DNA of 64,000 bases from Simmondsia chinensis (lineage: Eukaryota > Streptophyta > Magnoliopsida > Caryophyllales > Simmondsiaceae): the NCBI GenBank assembly GCA_018398585.1, contig JAGTTD010000008.1, forward strand, positions 12,501 to 76,500. Direction: 5' to 3'. The notes below the pieces were generated by a model. It ran no database searches. It was given only the letters and a program-made list of their open reading frames with translations, and was not told where the DNA came from. The position numbers and the translations under genes were made by a program. How positions within the stretch are numbered: position 1 is the first letter of the stretch; each line of letters opens with the position of its first letter. Positions 1 through 9,418 of this stretch are shown one piece after another.

Positions 1-2189
1 GTGCTCTTAGCTGAGTTCGAGACAAGGCCCGAGACAGCAGCAAAGCGATCCAAAGACTCCCGAATCACAGTCACACTGCCAAAATCTCCCCGACAGAAGA
101 TCATGAGTTCATCAGCAAAACAAAGGTGAGTGAGACGGGTCTGACGACATCCCGGGTGGAAACGGAAACGACGGTCAGTGGCCGCCTGACGAAGAATACC
201 TCGAAGACCCTCCATGGCTATGACAAACAGATAAGGGGAGAGAGGATCCCCCTGACGAATACCCCGGCTGGAGCCAAAAAATCCCTGAAGCTCGCCATTG
301 ATGGCGACCGAGAACCGAGCGGTGGAAAGGCACTCACGGACCCAGCCCACCATGACCTCAGGAATACCCATGCATCTCATACCAGCCAAGATAAAGTCCC
401 ACCTGACAGTATCAAACGCCTTGCGAAAATCAACCTTCAGCGCACATCTAGAGGAGACACGACGGTGATAATCTCTCATAAGCTCCTGCGCCATCATAAT
501 ACTGTCAGAAATACGGCGACCCGGGACAAAAGCAGTCTGAGAACTATGAACCAGCCCAAGAAGGACGCCCTTCAGCCTGTTAGCAATGATCTTCGTGATG
601 CACTTATAGACCACATTACAACAGGAGATGGGACGGAAGTCCGCAAAAGTGGAGGGGCACTCCACCTTGAGAATCAAACTAATGCGGGTCGTGTTCAAGG
701 CGCCTAGCATGCGCCCAAAGACGAAAAAAGAGCGAACTGCTCGCACCACATCAGCACCAACAATCTCCCAAGCCCTCTTGAAGAAGAGGGAGGAGTAGCC
801 ATCCGGACCAGGAGCACGATCATCACCGGTAGAAAACAAAGCATCCTTAATCTCGGCATCGAAAATCGGAAGGATAAGAGGGCGAGCCTGATCCTCATCC
901 AACCTACCCTCGAAAAAGTCAGAGACATCCTCCTGAAGGGGGCCACCAGGCTCAGAAAGAAGCTCCTGAAAATAAGACACTCCCGCTTGAGAAATCTCCT
1001 CCTCATCAAAGGTTCGAGACCCATCAGCACCCACAATAGAAACAATTCGGTTCCTCGACTGCCTGTGGAGAACCGATCTGTGGAAAAAACGGGTGCACTG
1101 ATCACCCAAAGAGAGCCACTGAATACGAGACTTCTGACGATAGAAAGCCTCCTCATCACGACAAAGCCTGGAATGCTCCCTCGAAAGCCGGCGCTCCTCA
1201 GTTCTCAGATGAGTACTATCGGGGTCGACGTCAAGAGCCCTCTGACCCGTCACCCAAGCATCTCTGGCAGCCTCTACCCGAGCAGAGATATGACTGAAGT
1301 GCCTGGTGTTAAGAGCTCGAAGTTCACCCTTCAGCTTTTTAAGCTTCTGGGTTAGCTGGAACATGGGAGAGCCATCAACACGCGAATCCCAAACACGGCG
1401 AACAGTCAGCAAAAAGTCCTCATGGTCGGCCCAAAAGTTAAAGAACTTAAAAGGGATGCGTCGAGAGTGGCGATCCCCAAGCCCTCTAACCACCAAAGCG
1501 CTGTGATCGGAAATATCAGTGCGGGGAAGAGCCTCCATAAGAGAAACGGGAAAGGAACGAAGCCAATCCTCACTCGCTAAACACCAGTCAAGACGTCTAA
1601 GGAGCATGTCATCACCCTCACCTCCTCGGGCCCAAGTATAACGAAGGCCAGTAAAAGCAAGCGGGGAGAGCCCTGACTCAGAAAGACAATCCTGAAAATC
1701 ATCCATATGGCCCGGCCAGGAAGAGAATTCACCTGAACTATCACCGGGACGAAGAAAAGTGTTAAAATCTCCAAGGAGAAGCCAAGGGGTCCCTTGGAGG
1801 CTAACACAAGCACTTCTGATATAACTCCAGAGCTCACGACGAGGTCCCGGTTCGTTAAAACCATAGACAAAGGTGACAATGAAGCTACAATCCCTACGAA
1901 CATCCTGAACCCGACAAGTAATAAACTGGTCTCCCTCTCTAACAAGAGAAACAGAATAAATCCCCGGGTCCCAACAAACAATAAGACGACACCAAGACCG
2001 CCTAACGCCAGCAAAAAGAGAGCACCAACCATCCATACAGCTAGAGACAGCGGACTCAACATCAGTAGGGTTAGTCTTCGTCTCGACGAGGCCAACCAAA
2101 CCAAGAGAGTGGGAGCGAATCCACTCACGAACAGCACGAATGGAGGTGGGGTTGTTAAAACCCCGAACATTCCAAGAACCAATCATCAT
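1..2189 (-). CDS. LINE ORF2, endonuclease-reverse transcriptase, partial but open
   Basis: The frame starting at the tandem ATG ATG (2189-2184) stays open for all 729 codons to the window edge; I checked every codon for stops. Residues 5-10 read SWNVRG, Glu36 lies in ETKT, 140-143 are GDFN and 227-229 are SDH, which together make the AP-endonuclease active site. The reverse transcriptase follows with KVDFRKAFD (catalytic Asp587) and RQGDPLSP. The C-motif at 691-694 reads FADE rather than FADD, so the second catalytic Asp is Glu. L1 ORF2 proteins usually exceed 1,200 residues, so roughly the last 40% is missing. The product would nick target DNA and copy LINE RNA. The absence of stops suggests a young copy, but the active-site change makes activity doubtful. 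Confidence 0.93.
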   Translation of the reverse strand, partial: MMIGSWNVRGFNNPTSIRAVREWIRSHSLGLVGLVETKTNPTDVESAVSSCMDGWCSLFAGVRRSWCRLIVCWDPGIYSVSLVREGDQFITCRVQDVRRDCSFIVTFVYGFNEPGPRRELWSYIRSACVSLQGTPWLLLGDFNTFLRPGDSSGEFSSWPGHMDDFQDCLSESGLSPLAFTGLRYTWARGGEGDDMLLRRLDWCLASEDWLRSFPVSLMEALPRTDISDHSALVVRGLGDRHSRRIPFKFFNFWADHEDFLLTVRRVWDSRVDGSPMFQLTQKLKKLKGELRALNTRHFSHISARVEAARDAWVTGQRALDVDPDSTHLRTEERRLSREHSRLCRDEEAFYRQKSRIQWLSLGDQCTRFFHRSVLHRQSRNRIVSIVGADGSRTFDEEEISQAGVSYFQELLSEPGGPLQEDVSDFFEGRLDEDQARPLILPIFDAEIKDALFSTGDDRAPGPDGYSSLFFKRAWEIVGADVVRAVRSFFVFGRMLGALNTTRISLILKVECPSTFADFRPISCCNVVYKCITKIIANRLKGVLLGLVHSSQTAFVPGRRISDSIMMAQELMRDYHRRVSSRCALKVDFRKAFDTVRWDFILAGMRCMGIPEVMVGWVRECLSTARFSVAINGELQGFFGSSRGIRQGDPLSPYLFVIAMEGLRGILRQAATDRRFRFHPGCRQTRLTHLCFADELMIFCRGDFGSVTVIRESLDRFAAVSGLVSNSAKS

Positions 2190-2211
2190 AAAAATAATGA
2201 GAGAGAAAGGT

Positions 2212-4043
2212 CTACCTATAACCACCACGAGCCCGAGAGCTGGCTCGAGTCACACGACGCTCCGCTGGAGGTTGACGACCAGCGTCGTCGCGATCTGAAG
2301 ACAAACTCTCAAAACGGTTCGGCGAAACGAAGCTGGGCACGCTTGCCTCCCCATTCAAGGTACAGAGCACGGGCTCAAGAGACGAAACACACAGGGCCTC
2401 AATAACCCCGTCAAGGACAATAGCACGGCTCAAATCCTCGGATACCTGAGAAGACGAATCGGCTGAAGAACAAAGATCGGAGAGACCCAAGCTATCCCCA
2501 ACAAAAGAAGGAAGCAATCTAGAGTGAGCAACATGGGTAGCCGAAGAACCAGAGAGGGCGACTAAGGAGCGTCGTGACCCAGTTGGGGCCACCGTTTTGG
2601 AAGGGCCTCGCACAGCCCCTCCCCCACTCCCCATGGCCGGATCCCGAGGGGTCACAGCCGCCCCCACCCGAGATGTAGGTGAGGACCCGCTAAGAGAAGG
2701 AGAGTCCGAGCCCGCAACAGGACTCGAAAAATCTCCCTCGCCTCCCTGGCCCGAACCCAAATCGGATCCGGACCCAAACACCAAACCCAAATTGGGCCGA
2801 ACAGGGGGCAGAGAACCCCCCAAATCCGAACCCAAAACGGGAAGTCCAGCGTCAATGTGACGCTGGGCCGCAACCTCTCCCGGGCCCAAATGGCCCGGGC
2901 AAACCCGAGGCCCAAAAAGGGCCCCTGCATCCACAACAGTAGCAGGGGGCAGGCCCAAAGGCCCCCCGTCTCCATTCAGCCCAAGGGAGAGCCCCGCCTG
3001 GGCCTCGCGTTCCACAGGCCCAATGTGGCCCTCAACAGCAGCAGCAGCATCGGGCCCAACGGACCGGCCCATATCATCAGCAGCAGCAGCGGGCTCCAAG
3101 GCTCGGTCACCCGGCCCAGTCACAGCACCACCAGCGTCCTCACCGGTGACCACCTCACCCCCACCGGCGTTCTTGTTCTTCTTTTTCTTTTTTTTTCTTC
3201 TTTTTTCCGACCACCGGAACCCATTGTTGGCAGGATTTTCAGGTGGAGGAGTAACAACGTTCGAGATAGGACAAGTATGGCCAAAAACCCAGCATTTTCG
3301 ACACACTTTGGGAAGACCCTCGTACTTAACACTGACCGAAAATCAAGAACCATTATATTCAACGAATAATTTCTTGGCCGGCTCAACTTTAGGCTCAATT
3401 TCGACACACACCCTGGCATACTTCATCATGGTTCCATCCAGGGTTGCTTTGTCCATGTAGAGCGGCCGCCCGGCCCCACTAGCAATGTTACTAAGCGCCC
3501 CCTCCGTCCACATCGACACCGGAATGCCATGTAGTTGAACCCATATTGGAAGTTTAGAAACGTTTTGCGAAGGGACAAAATTATCACTCCAACGGTTAAG
3601 AGAGAGAAAGTGACCCTTGATGTACCAAGGGCCACCACGAAGCACATGCTCGGATGCCGCCAAAGATTTGAAGCGAAAATAATAAGCATCCCCATCAGAG
3701 ATAACACATTCAAGACCCTTAGATCCCCAAAGCATATTGGCTATTGCAACACACCGAGAGTAAGCTTCCCTACCACCAATAATATGACCAACTAAGCATC
3801 GGTTCCATTTTTCACGACCCGGGGCAACATCATCATCAGTTATTGTAGTTACAATCTCGCCATTAATAAGTTTAGGTTGAGTGAAGTGTAAAACACCCTT
3901 TGGGGAGGCGCACGGACAGTATCGGCCCACGGCAAGGGACCAGAATCACTCGAACCACCGCAAGCACCGGATGCACCGGCATCCAAGGGGCTTGCGGCCT
4001 CCATACCACCCCGAGACGTCACCGGAGGACACGCCACAACCAT
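2212..4043 (-). pseudogene. LINE ORF1 (DUF4283 and zinc-knuckle RNA-binding protein), disrupted
   Basis: The ATG at 4043 opens a Gly/Ala-rich start leading to PWADTVRAPP. A one-base indel near 3905 then moves the frame, and the next frame carries GVLHFTQPKLINGEIV and a DUF4283-like block containing GGPWYIKGHFLSLNRW. A TGA at 3345-3343 interrupts just before KYEGLPKVCRKC, the CX2C start of a plant LINE zinc knuckle. The remainder to 2212 is a long Pro/Gly/Ser-rich tail with a Lys run after the knuckle. Such proteins package LINE RNA. With one frameshift and one nonsense codon this ORF1 cannot be made whole, in contrast to the open ORF2 next to it. Confidence 0.85.
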
Positions 4044-4595
4044 GGCGCGACCAGACCCACGAATTACGCAGAAAAAAGAAAGACCCCAAATTAGGGTTAG
4101 GGTTAGGGCGGCTGCCGCGCGCCGCCACCCACACCACCACCGGCACCGACTCGGTCAAGACGACCACCAGGCACCGGCGAACCACCAGGGAGGAGAAATC
4201 GAAGGAAACTTACAGGTGAAAGCCTCCAAATCAGAAGAGCGCCACCATGGGCACCGGACCACCGCCCAAAGGTCGAGAAGGGAGAGGCGAGTTGACTGGG
4301 TAGGGTCGCCGGTGATGGGCTGCCGGAAAGGAAGCCCGGAACGTCCTACGTCGCACACCAGCGAAAAACGCAACCCTGTCACCCTCTCTCACTAATTTCA
4401 CCCTCGACGGCCACCGGAAAGCACCAGCGGGCACCACCACCAGGAAGTGGAGATGCCGGCGAACACTCGACCACCGACCCCGACCCCGTGCACCGAGCCA
4501 CGTGCCCGCACCCGCGTGCCCTAGTCACAGGCGAAAAATCGCCCCTCAATGGCCCCAAATCGCCGCTGCTACAGTGGCGGTGCGAGTTCCCCTGA
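4044..4595 (-). other. GC-rich LINE 5' leader region
   Basis: About 550 GC-rich bases upstream of LINE ORF1 with no convincing gene. They contain three tandem TTAGGG units at 4091-4108. Composition matches the LINE and contrasts with the AT-rich flank, so I read this as its 5' untranslated region. Confidence 0.55.
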
Positions 4596-4730
4596 ACCCT
4601 AAACCCTCCTAAACCCTAAACCCTAAACCCCTAAACCCTAAAACCCTAAACCCCTAAAACCCTAAACCCTAACCCCTTAAACCCTAAAACCCCAAACCCT
4701 AAAACCCTAAACCCTAAACCCTAAAACCCT
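4596..4730 (+). repeat. Interstitial degenerate plant telomere-type repeat
   Basis: About 135 bp of imperfect CCCTAAA units with variants CCCCTAAA, CCCTAAAA and CCTAACC, bordering the 5' side of the LINE. CCCTAAA is the standard plant telomere unit. Interspersed variants show decay rather than a live chromosome end. Confidence 0.93.
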
Positions 4731-4844
4731 ATATGGAACACTTTCATAGTTTTATTTGGCATGGTCTTCAGCCGCGGGATATACTCATCAGTTATAGCTA
4801 ATACTTAATAGGGGGAGTGGTAATGTCAGATCCATAATTATAAT

Positions 4845-5023
4845 CAGGGTCAATGCTGATACTTCTGGGGCCTTAGGCAAAATTTTCAAAGGCGCCCTTC
4901 ATATATATCAAATTATAATAATTTTTACCATAAAATTTACTAATATTAACAATTAATACTTCAAAAATTTGGGGCCCCCAAGAGAGCTGGTGCTTGGGGT
5001 GCTTAGGGTTATGTTCGGCCCTG
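4845..5023. mobile_element. hAT-type MITE
   Basis: A 179-bp AT-rich element that begins CAGGG and ends CCCTG, the hAT terminal signature. It is flanked by ATTATAAT (4837-4844) and ATAATAAT (5024-5031), an 8-bp duplication with one mismatch. No coding capacity. Confidence 0.65.
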
Positions 5024-5280
5024 ATAATAATAATAAAAATAAAAAATTTATTATGCAATTAATTAATTGAAATTAAATATACATATAACCACTTAAATAA
5101 AATAAAATAAAATATTAATTAAAAAGTAGAAAAACTAGAATATTAAAATTATTAAATGATTGTTATTTTATAAGTTAATAAATTTGTACAATTTTGACAA
5201 AAAAATAAATTTGTACAATGTAAAATAGAAGTTTTATGAAGGAGATTAGTAGAATAAGGAAAAAAAATTGAGAAAAGATC
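5024..5280. other. AT-rich spacer, nothing recognised
   Basis: Very AT-rich sequence with A/T runs and no open frame of note. I see no gene or element boundary in it. Confidence 0.6.
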
Positions 5281-5461
5281 AAACAAAATGGGGGCACCAA
5301 GGCTTGAACCCACGACCTAACAAGGTACTGGGGGCACCAACTCAACTACACCACCCAACTACCACCCAAGTTGTGACATATGGCCACATATTTATATATA
5401 TATAGTATGTATGCACGGGGGGCACGCGCCCCCAATACTTTAACGTTGGATCCGCCCCTGA
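5281..5461 (-). mobile_element. tRNA-like SINE remnant
   Basis: On the minus strand, TAGTTGAGTTGG resembles a Pol III A box and GGGTTCAAGCC a B box, spaced as in tRNA-derived SINEs. The block also carries GGGGGCAC repeats and ends in GGATCCGCCCCTG, a common plant repeat border. No target-site duplication was found. It could instead be a decayed hAT element, given the CAGGG start on the minus strand. Confidence 0.4.
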
Positions 5462-5464
5462 TAT

Positions 5465-6300
5465 TGAGCAAAGTGCGTGGTGAGTTTGAGTAAGTGAATG
5501 TTGATTTTGAGTAAATAGATGATTTTGAGTAAGTGGATGGTTATTTTAATAATTAGGTATTTTGTATAATTGAGTGGTGATTCTGAGTAAGTGGGTGATT
5601 TTAAGAATATGGGTGGTGAGTTTTGAGTAAATGAATGTTGATTTTGAGTAAATAGATGATTTTACGTAATTAAGTGATGAATTTTGAGGAATAGAGAGGT
5701 AATCTTGAGTTATCCAATTACTTTGACTAACTAGATAATGATTTTGAGTAATTAATTGGTGGTTTCTGGTAAATGGGTGATTGAGTAATTAGGCGATTTT
5801 AGCACCCTTAGGCTTATATGTTTGCTATGCTGTATGTTTTTTGTTGCTTGTTAGTTGCTGCTTGCGTATTATATTGTTGCTTTGTTGTTTTATTGCTTTG
5901 TTTGTCTCATTTGATTTTCTAATTTGTAGGGTTGGTATCCTTGGACACAACCTCCCCTTAAAGTAGTACTTTGAATGGGTAAAATTGCATACATCCCACC
6001 CCCTTGCACTGGCAAGAGTGCTTAGGGCACTATGTTGGTTGTTTTTGACAGTGATTTTGAGTAATTGGGTGATTATTTTTATTTATTATGTATTTTGCAT
6101 AATTGTGTAGCGATTTTGAGTATGTGAGTTATTTTAACTAAGTGAGTGATGATTTCGGTTAAGTGCATGTTGATTTTCAGTAAATTGGATGATTTCTAGT
6201 ACGTGGATGGTTATTTTGAATAGTTAGATGATTTTGAGTAACGTAGTGATGATTTTGAGGAAGTGTGATTTTGAGTAGCTGAGCGGTAATTTTAGTGACA
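5465..6300. repeat. Degenerate GATTTTGAGTAA minisatellite
   Basis: Imperfect tandem units built on GATTTTGAGTAA followed by a variable TGGGTGAT-like segment fill 5465-5805 and resume at about 6050-6300. A retroposon tail splits the array. No coding potential. Confidence 0.8.
5806..6048 (+). mobile_element. RTE-like LINE 3' end fragment
   Basis: Starts GCACCCTTAGGCTTATATG, matching the 3' untranslated start of the LINE at 54.6 kb. A T-rich stretch follows, then the family tail in diverged form ending near CTTAGGGCACTATGTTGGTTG. It sits inside the minisatellite, so it was probably inserted into the array. Confidence 0.55.
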
Positions 6301-6719
6301 TTGGAAAGAAAACTCCGTCCAAGGTGATATGAGTCGCGTTTTCCACTACAAGTAGTGGATTTCAGAAGAATGCGGGAGTCTTACTACAGAGAGGCTTCAG
6401 AGAAATATTGAGGATTGAGAGCGGGAAGTGAGGAAAGGAGTAACCCTGGGCAGTGATGTAGAACCTCATGCATGCTCAGGAGTAAGAAAGTTGCAATCTA
6501 GGTGTCAATGGTTGAACAAGAAATTGGTTGTCATCCTTTTCTAATGTTGGACAAGAGGTCAAATTTGGCACAACCGTTATGGTGGCATAACTTGGGGCCC
6601 GACTTTGAAATTTGTGGGCGGTTACAATAGTCATGATGCTACTTATGTGGTTCAATAACTCTTAGGATTATTGCGCAAATCGCTTTTCTCGAGGTTGCCC
6701 CCTTACCCCTCGGTATGGT
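6301..6719. other. Intergenic sequence, nothing recognised
   Basis: About 420 bp of mixed composition with no open frame, RNA gene or repeat signature that I can name. Confidence 0.5.
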
Positions 6720-7150
6720 TGTATTTAAGTAGAGCAAAGCCCGAGCTTGTCAAGCTCGATGCTCAACTCGTTTAAGTTTAACTTGGCTCGAGTACAATTT
6801 GAAGTTGTTCGAGCTTAGCTTGAGTTTAGCTAGTCATAGGCTCAAGCTCAGCTCAACTTGACTCCGTTGAGCTTGAATGCGACTCAATGAGTTTCGATCT
6901 AATCTTGTAATTTTTACACTCATTAAAGGTCAATCTAGGCTCGTTCGGGTTCGTTATAAGACAGGGCTCGACTCATCTAGGCTTAAATAACTTGATAGGG
7001 CATTATTCAAGTTGATAAATACTATTAAGTTTGGGTTGCTTAGGCTTGCACAAGCTCGAGCTTCATTTGGCTCGAGCTCAGCTTCATAAGTTGAAGGAGT
7101 TGGCTTGGCTCTAGCTCGAAACAAGCCAAGCCCAAAATCAGTATCACGCT
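6720..7150. repeat. GAGCTCGAGC-rich repeat, likely hAT remnant
   Basis: Dense short motifs such as GCTCGAGC, GGCTCGAG and CAAGCTCGA in both orientations, as in the subterminal regions of plant hAT elements. A related, better-bounded copy lies at 31213-31745. Termini are not identifiable here. Confidence 0.5.
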
Positions 7151-7807
7151 ACCATGCCTTGGGCTCCACTCGATTTAAGTGACTACCATGAAACAGTCAC
7201 AAAAATCATTGGTGGAGCGAAGCCACCGTCAAAGCCAGTTCGGCATTGTGGCCTGCCGTTGTGAACAGAGAAGAACTGCAGCGAGCTCCCACCACCAATG
7301 GCACACAATCCATCCCCCCCCCCGGGGACCAAGGGGAAAAAAATTCCTCCCCTCACATCAAGAAGGCAACAATAGTAACGGCAATAGCAGCCATGAACCA
7401 ATAGTCGCCAAGGATCAAGATCAGGCTGCCTCAGTTAGATATGTAAGTTGGAAAAATGAAGGCAGCGACAACAGCTTGATGCCAAGCATCATGGTAAAAG
7501 TTCAACGATGGAGATCCTACCTAGTGTTTGAAATCGAACAGGTTTAGGATTGCTGCCCAACATCGATGTTGTCACCAAGGTTGAGTTAGGCAGGGACCTC
7601 AAACGGTACTCAAATCCAGGTATCCCCATTTTCATTGATTTATTAGAACTGAAATTCCAGATGTGTGCCGTAGTGATCCAGATGTGTGCCGTAGTGAAGC
7701 CATAGGTGGTTTCACACTGCTGAGACCCCTAGTGGTCCTTAGGTCCAAGCATCCCCTTTTCCCTAACATATTACAAACCTACTTTTACAAGTGTGCAGTC
7801 ATCAAAC
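7151..7807. other. Intergenic sequence, nothing firm
   Basis: Contains a 122-codon open frame at 7179-7547 that resembles no family I know and has no clear promoter or splice structure. A 20-base motif (CCAGATGTGTGCCGTAGTGA) is directly repeated at about 7660-7700. I call no gene. Confidence 0.5.
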
Positions 7808-9418
7808 TGGAACAATCAATTATATTGCATCTTGGATTTGAACTAGTTTGGGGACAGAGTGTTAGGAGAATAAGAACTAAAGGAAGTTAAGAGAGAATTT
7901 GAGAAGAAATAAAAGAATTGAGAGAGAATTCAAGTGAGAAAGAGGAGAAGACATTGATAATTGGTAATGTTATTTCTTTTTTTCTTACATGATCAATACT
8001 TGAGTATTTATGCTTGAATACTATAACAACTAGCAATTCCCTAACTTAAGATCAAGGGTGTATTTAATCAAAATGCCGACGTCATGTTCACATTCAAGAA
8101 TGTATCTCATCCTAGACTGAAAGTAAGGGTAAGCTATAACTCGAGAGCATTTTATTTGAGATAAATCGTATTGATAATGATTTTTTAGCCAGTTTGGTGA
8201 ACATGAGGCTGCTTCACCAATAGTTGCATAACTTTGATCAGGCATTGTTGCATGATTACTTGTCTAATAGTAGATGACATTTCCATGGATGTACTTTGCA
8301 TTGTTTGACTTCTTTCAAACGCAACCAATGATGAATCCTTTGTCTATTCCCATTGTTTCTTGAACTCACTAAAATGAGTATATCCAACAAAATTTATCAA
8401 ATGATAATTCCCTAAAACTTTCCCACCAAAATTGCTAGTACTTCAAAATTCCTTACAGAAATTGTCATCATTCAAAGCATGATGATCCTGCAGATTTTGC
8501 CCTTCAGTATACTCACTTCTTGTTGACATATCATGCCCTAATGTCAAAGCATGATTACACTGTAAGTCTTGTGTTGTTGATGAAAACTTCCAGCCAATGC
8601 TGCAAAGTGTTATAATCTTTCTCAGGATATACAAAACGAACTTCACCATCTTTTAGAACTTCCCCTGTTCATTAACTTGTGAAAAATGAGTTGGGAATCC
8701 ACATCTTCTATTCTTTCCTTATTACTTGTGACTGGACTCTTCACTTTTATGATGCCTCAATGTATCACTGGCACTAGTTTTCAGCTTATTCTCATCCTCT
8801 TAAACCGGGAGATAAATCTCTTCAACTCATAACGTGAGAAAATTCAATATCTAGTAGACAGCATTTGTCATAAATGCAACGTTTAATCACACTATCGCAA
8901 TGACAACACTTCGATTCAAAGAAAATGTAATACGTGGCTTAACTTCATGAATTGTGGATGAAGTCAAATGCAATCCTTCAAGATTGCCATAAGGAGAAAA
9001 TATGTGGTAAAGTAAATCTTTGATGATAGGATAAAGGACATTGGAAATATTAACAAAAGGGTAGAATTGTTGGTCATGATTTGCAAACTTTGAAATTCCA
9101 CTTTTTTTCTTTTTCAACTTGGCAAAATGTTGAATTTCACGACCAAGAATAGATAGCTCTGATACCAATTGATACAATCACATCAAATTGTATCTTGGAT
9201 TTGAACTATTTTGGGAGTAGAAGGCAAGAAAAAGAACTAGAGAGAAGTTAGGAGAGAATTTGAGAAGAGATAGAAGACTTGAGAGAGAATTAAGGGGAGA
9301 GAAAGAGGAGAAGAGATTGAGAATTGGTAATGTCATTTCTTATTTATTTACAAGATCAACGTGACTATTAATACTTGATCAACACTAACGCTTCAACAAC
9401 TAACAAATTTCTCTAACA
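7808..9418 (-). mobile_element. Short non-autonomous LTR retrotransposon
   Basis: Direct repeats of about 240-250 bp at 7808-8046 and 9170-9418 share TGATAC/TGGAAC starts, GAATTTGAGAA-type middles and CTAAC ends. On the minus strand the right copy starts TGTTAGAG and ends GTATCA. Two bases beyond it lies TGGTATCAGAGC (9168-9157), the initiator-tRNA-Met primer-binding site. The 1.1-kb interior has no intact gag or pol. I found no matching target-site duplication, and the LTRs are visibly diverged, so the copy is old. Confidence 0.65.

Larger units (their letters stand above)
1..4595 (-). mobile_element. L1-type LINE retrotransposon, 3' part beyond window edge
   Basis: A non-LTR retrotransposon read on the minus strand. 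From right to left it has a GC-rich 5' leader, a broken ORF1 (DUF4283-like domain plus zinc knuckle) and an uninterrupted ORF2 (AP-type endonuclease plus reverse transcriptase) that runs off base 1. ORF1 ends at 2212 and ORF2 starts at 2189, the usual L1 order. The poly-A end and any target-site duplication lie outside the window, so its total length is unknown. GC content falls sharply beyond about 4735, which marks the likely 5' limit. Confidence 0.93.

Noticed and set aside
126..707. 193-codon plus-strand frame at the window start
   Set aside because: It lies antisense to the LINE ORF2, whose frame encodes endonuclease and reverse transcriptase motifs.
1577..2182. 201-codon minus-strand hydrophobic frame
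   Set aside because: It is one base out of phase with ORF2; the in-phase frame reads SWNVRG, ETKT and GDFN.
7179..7547. 122-codon plus-strand frame
   Set aside because: No family resemblance, no upstream promoter signal, and repeat DNA on both sides.
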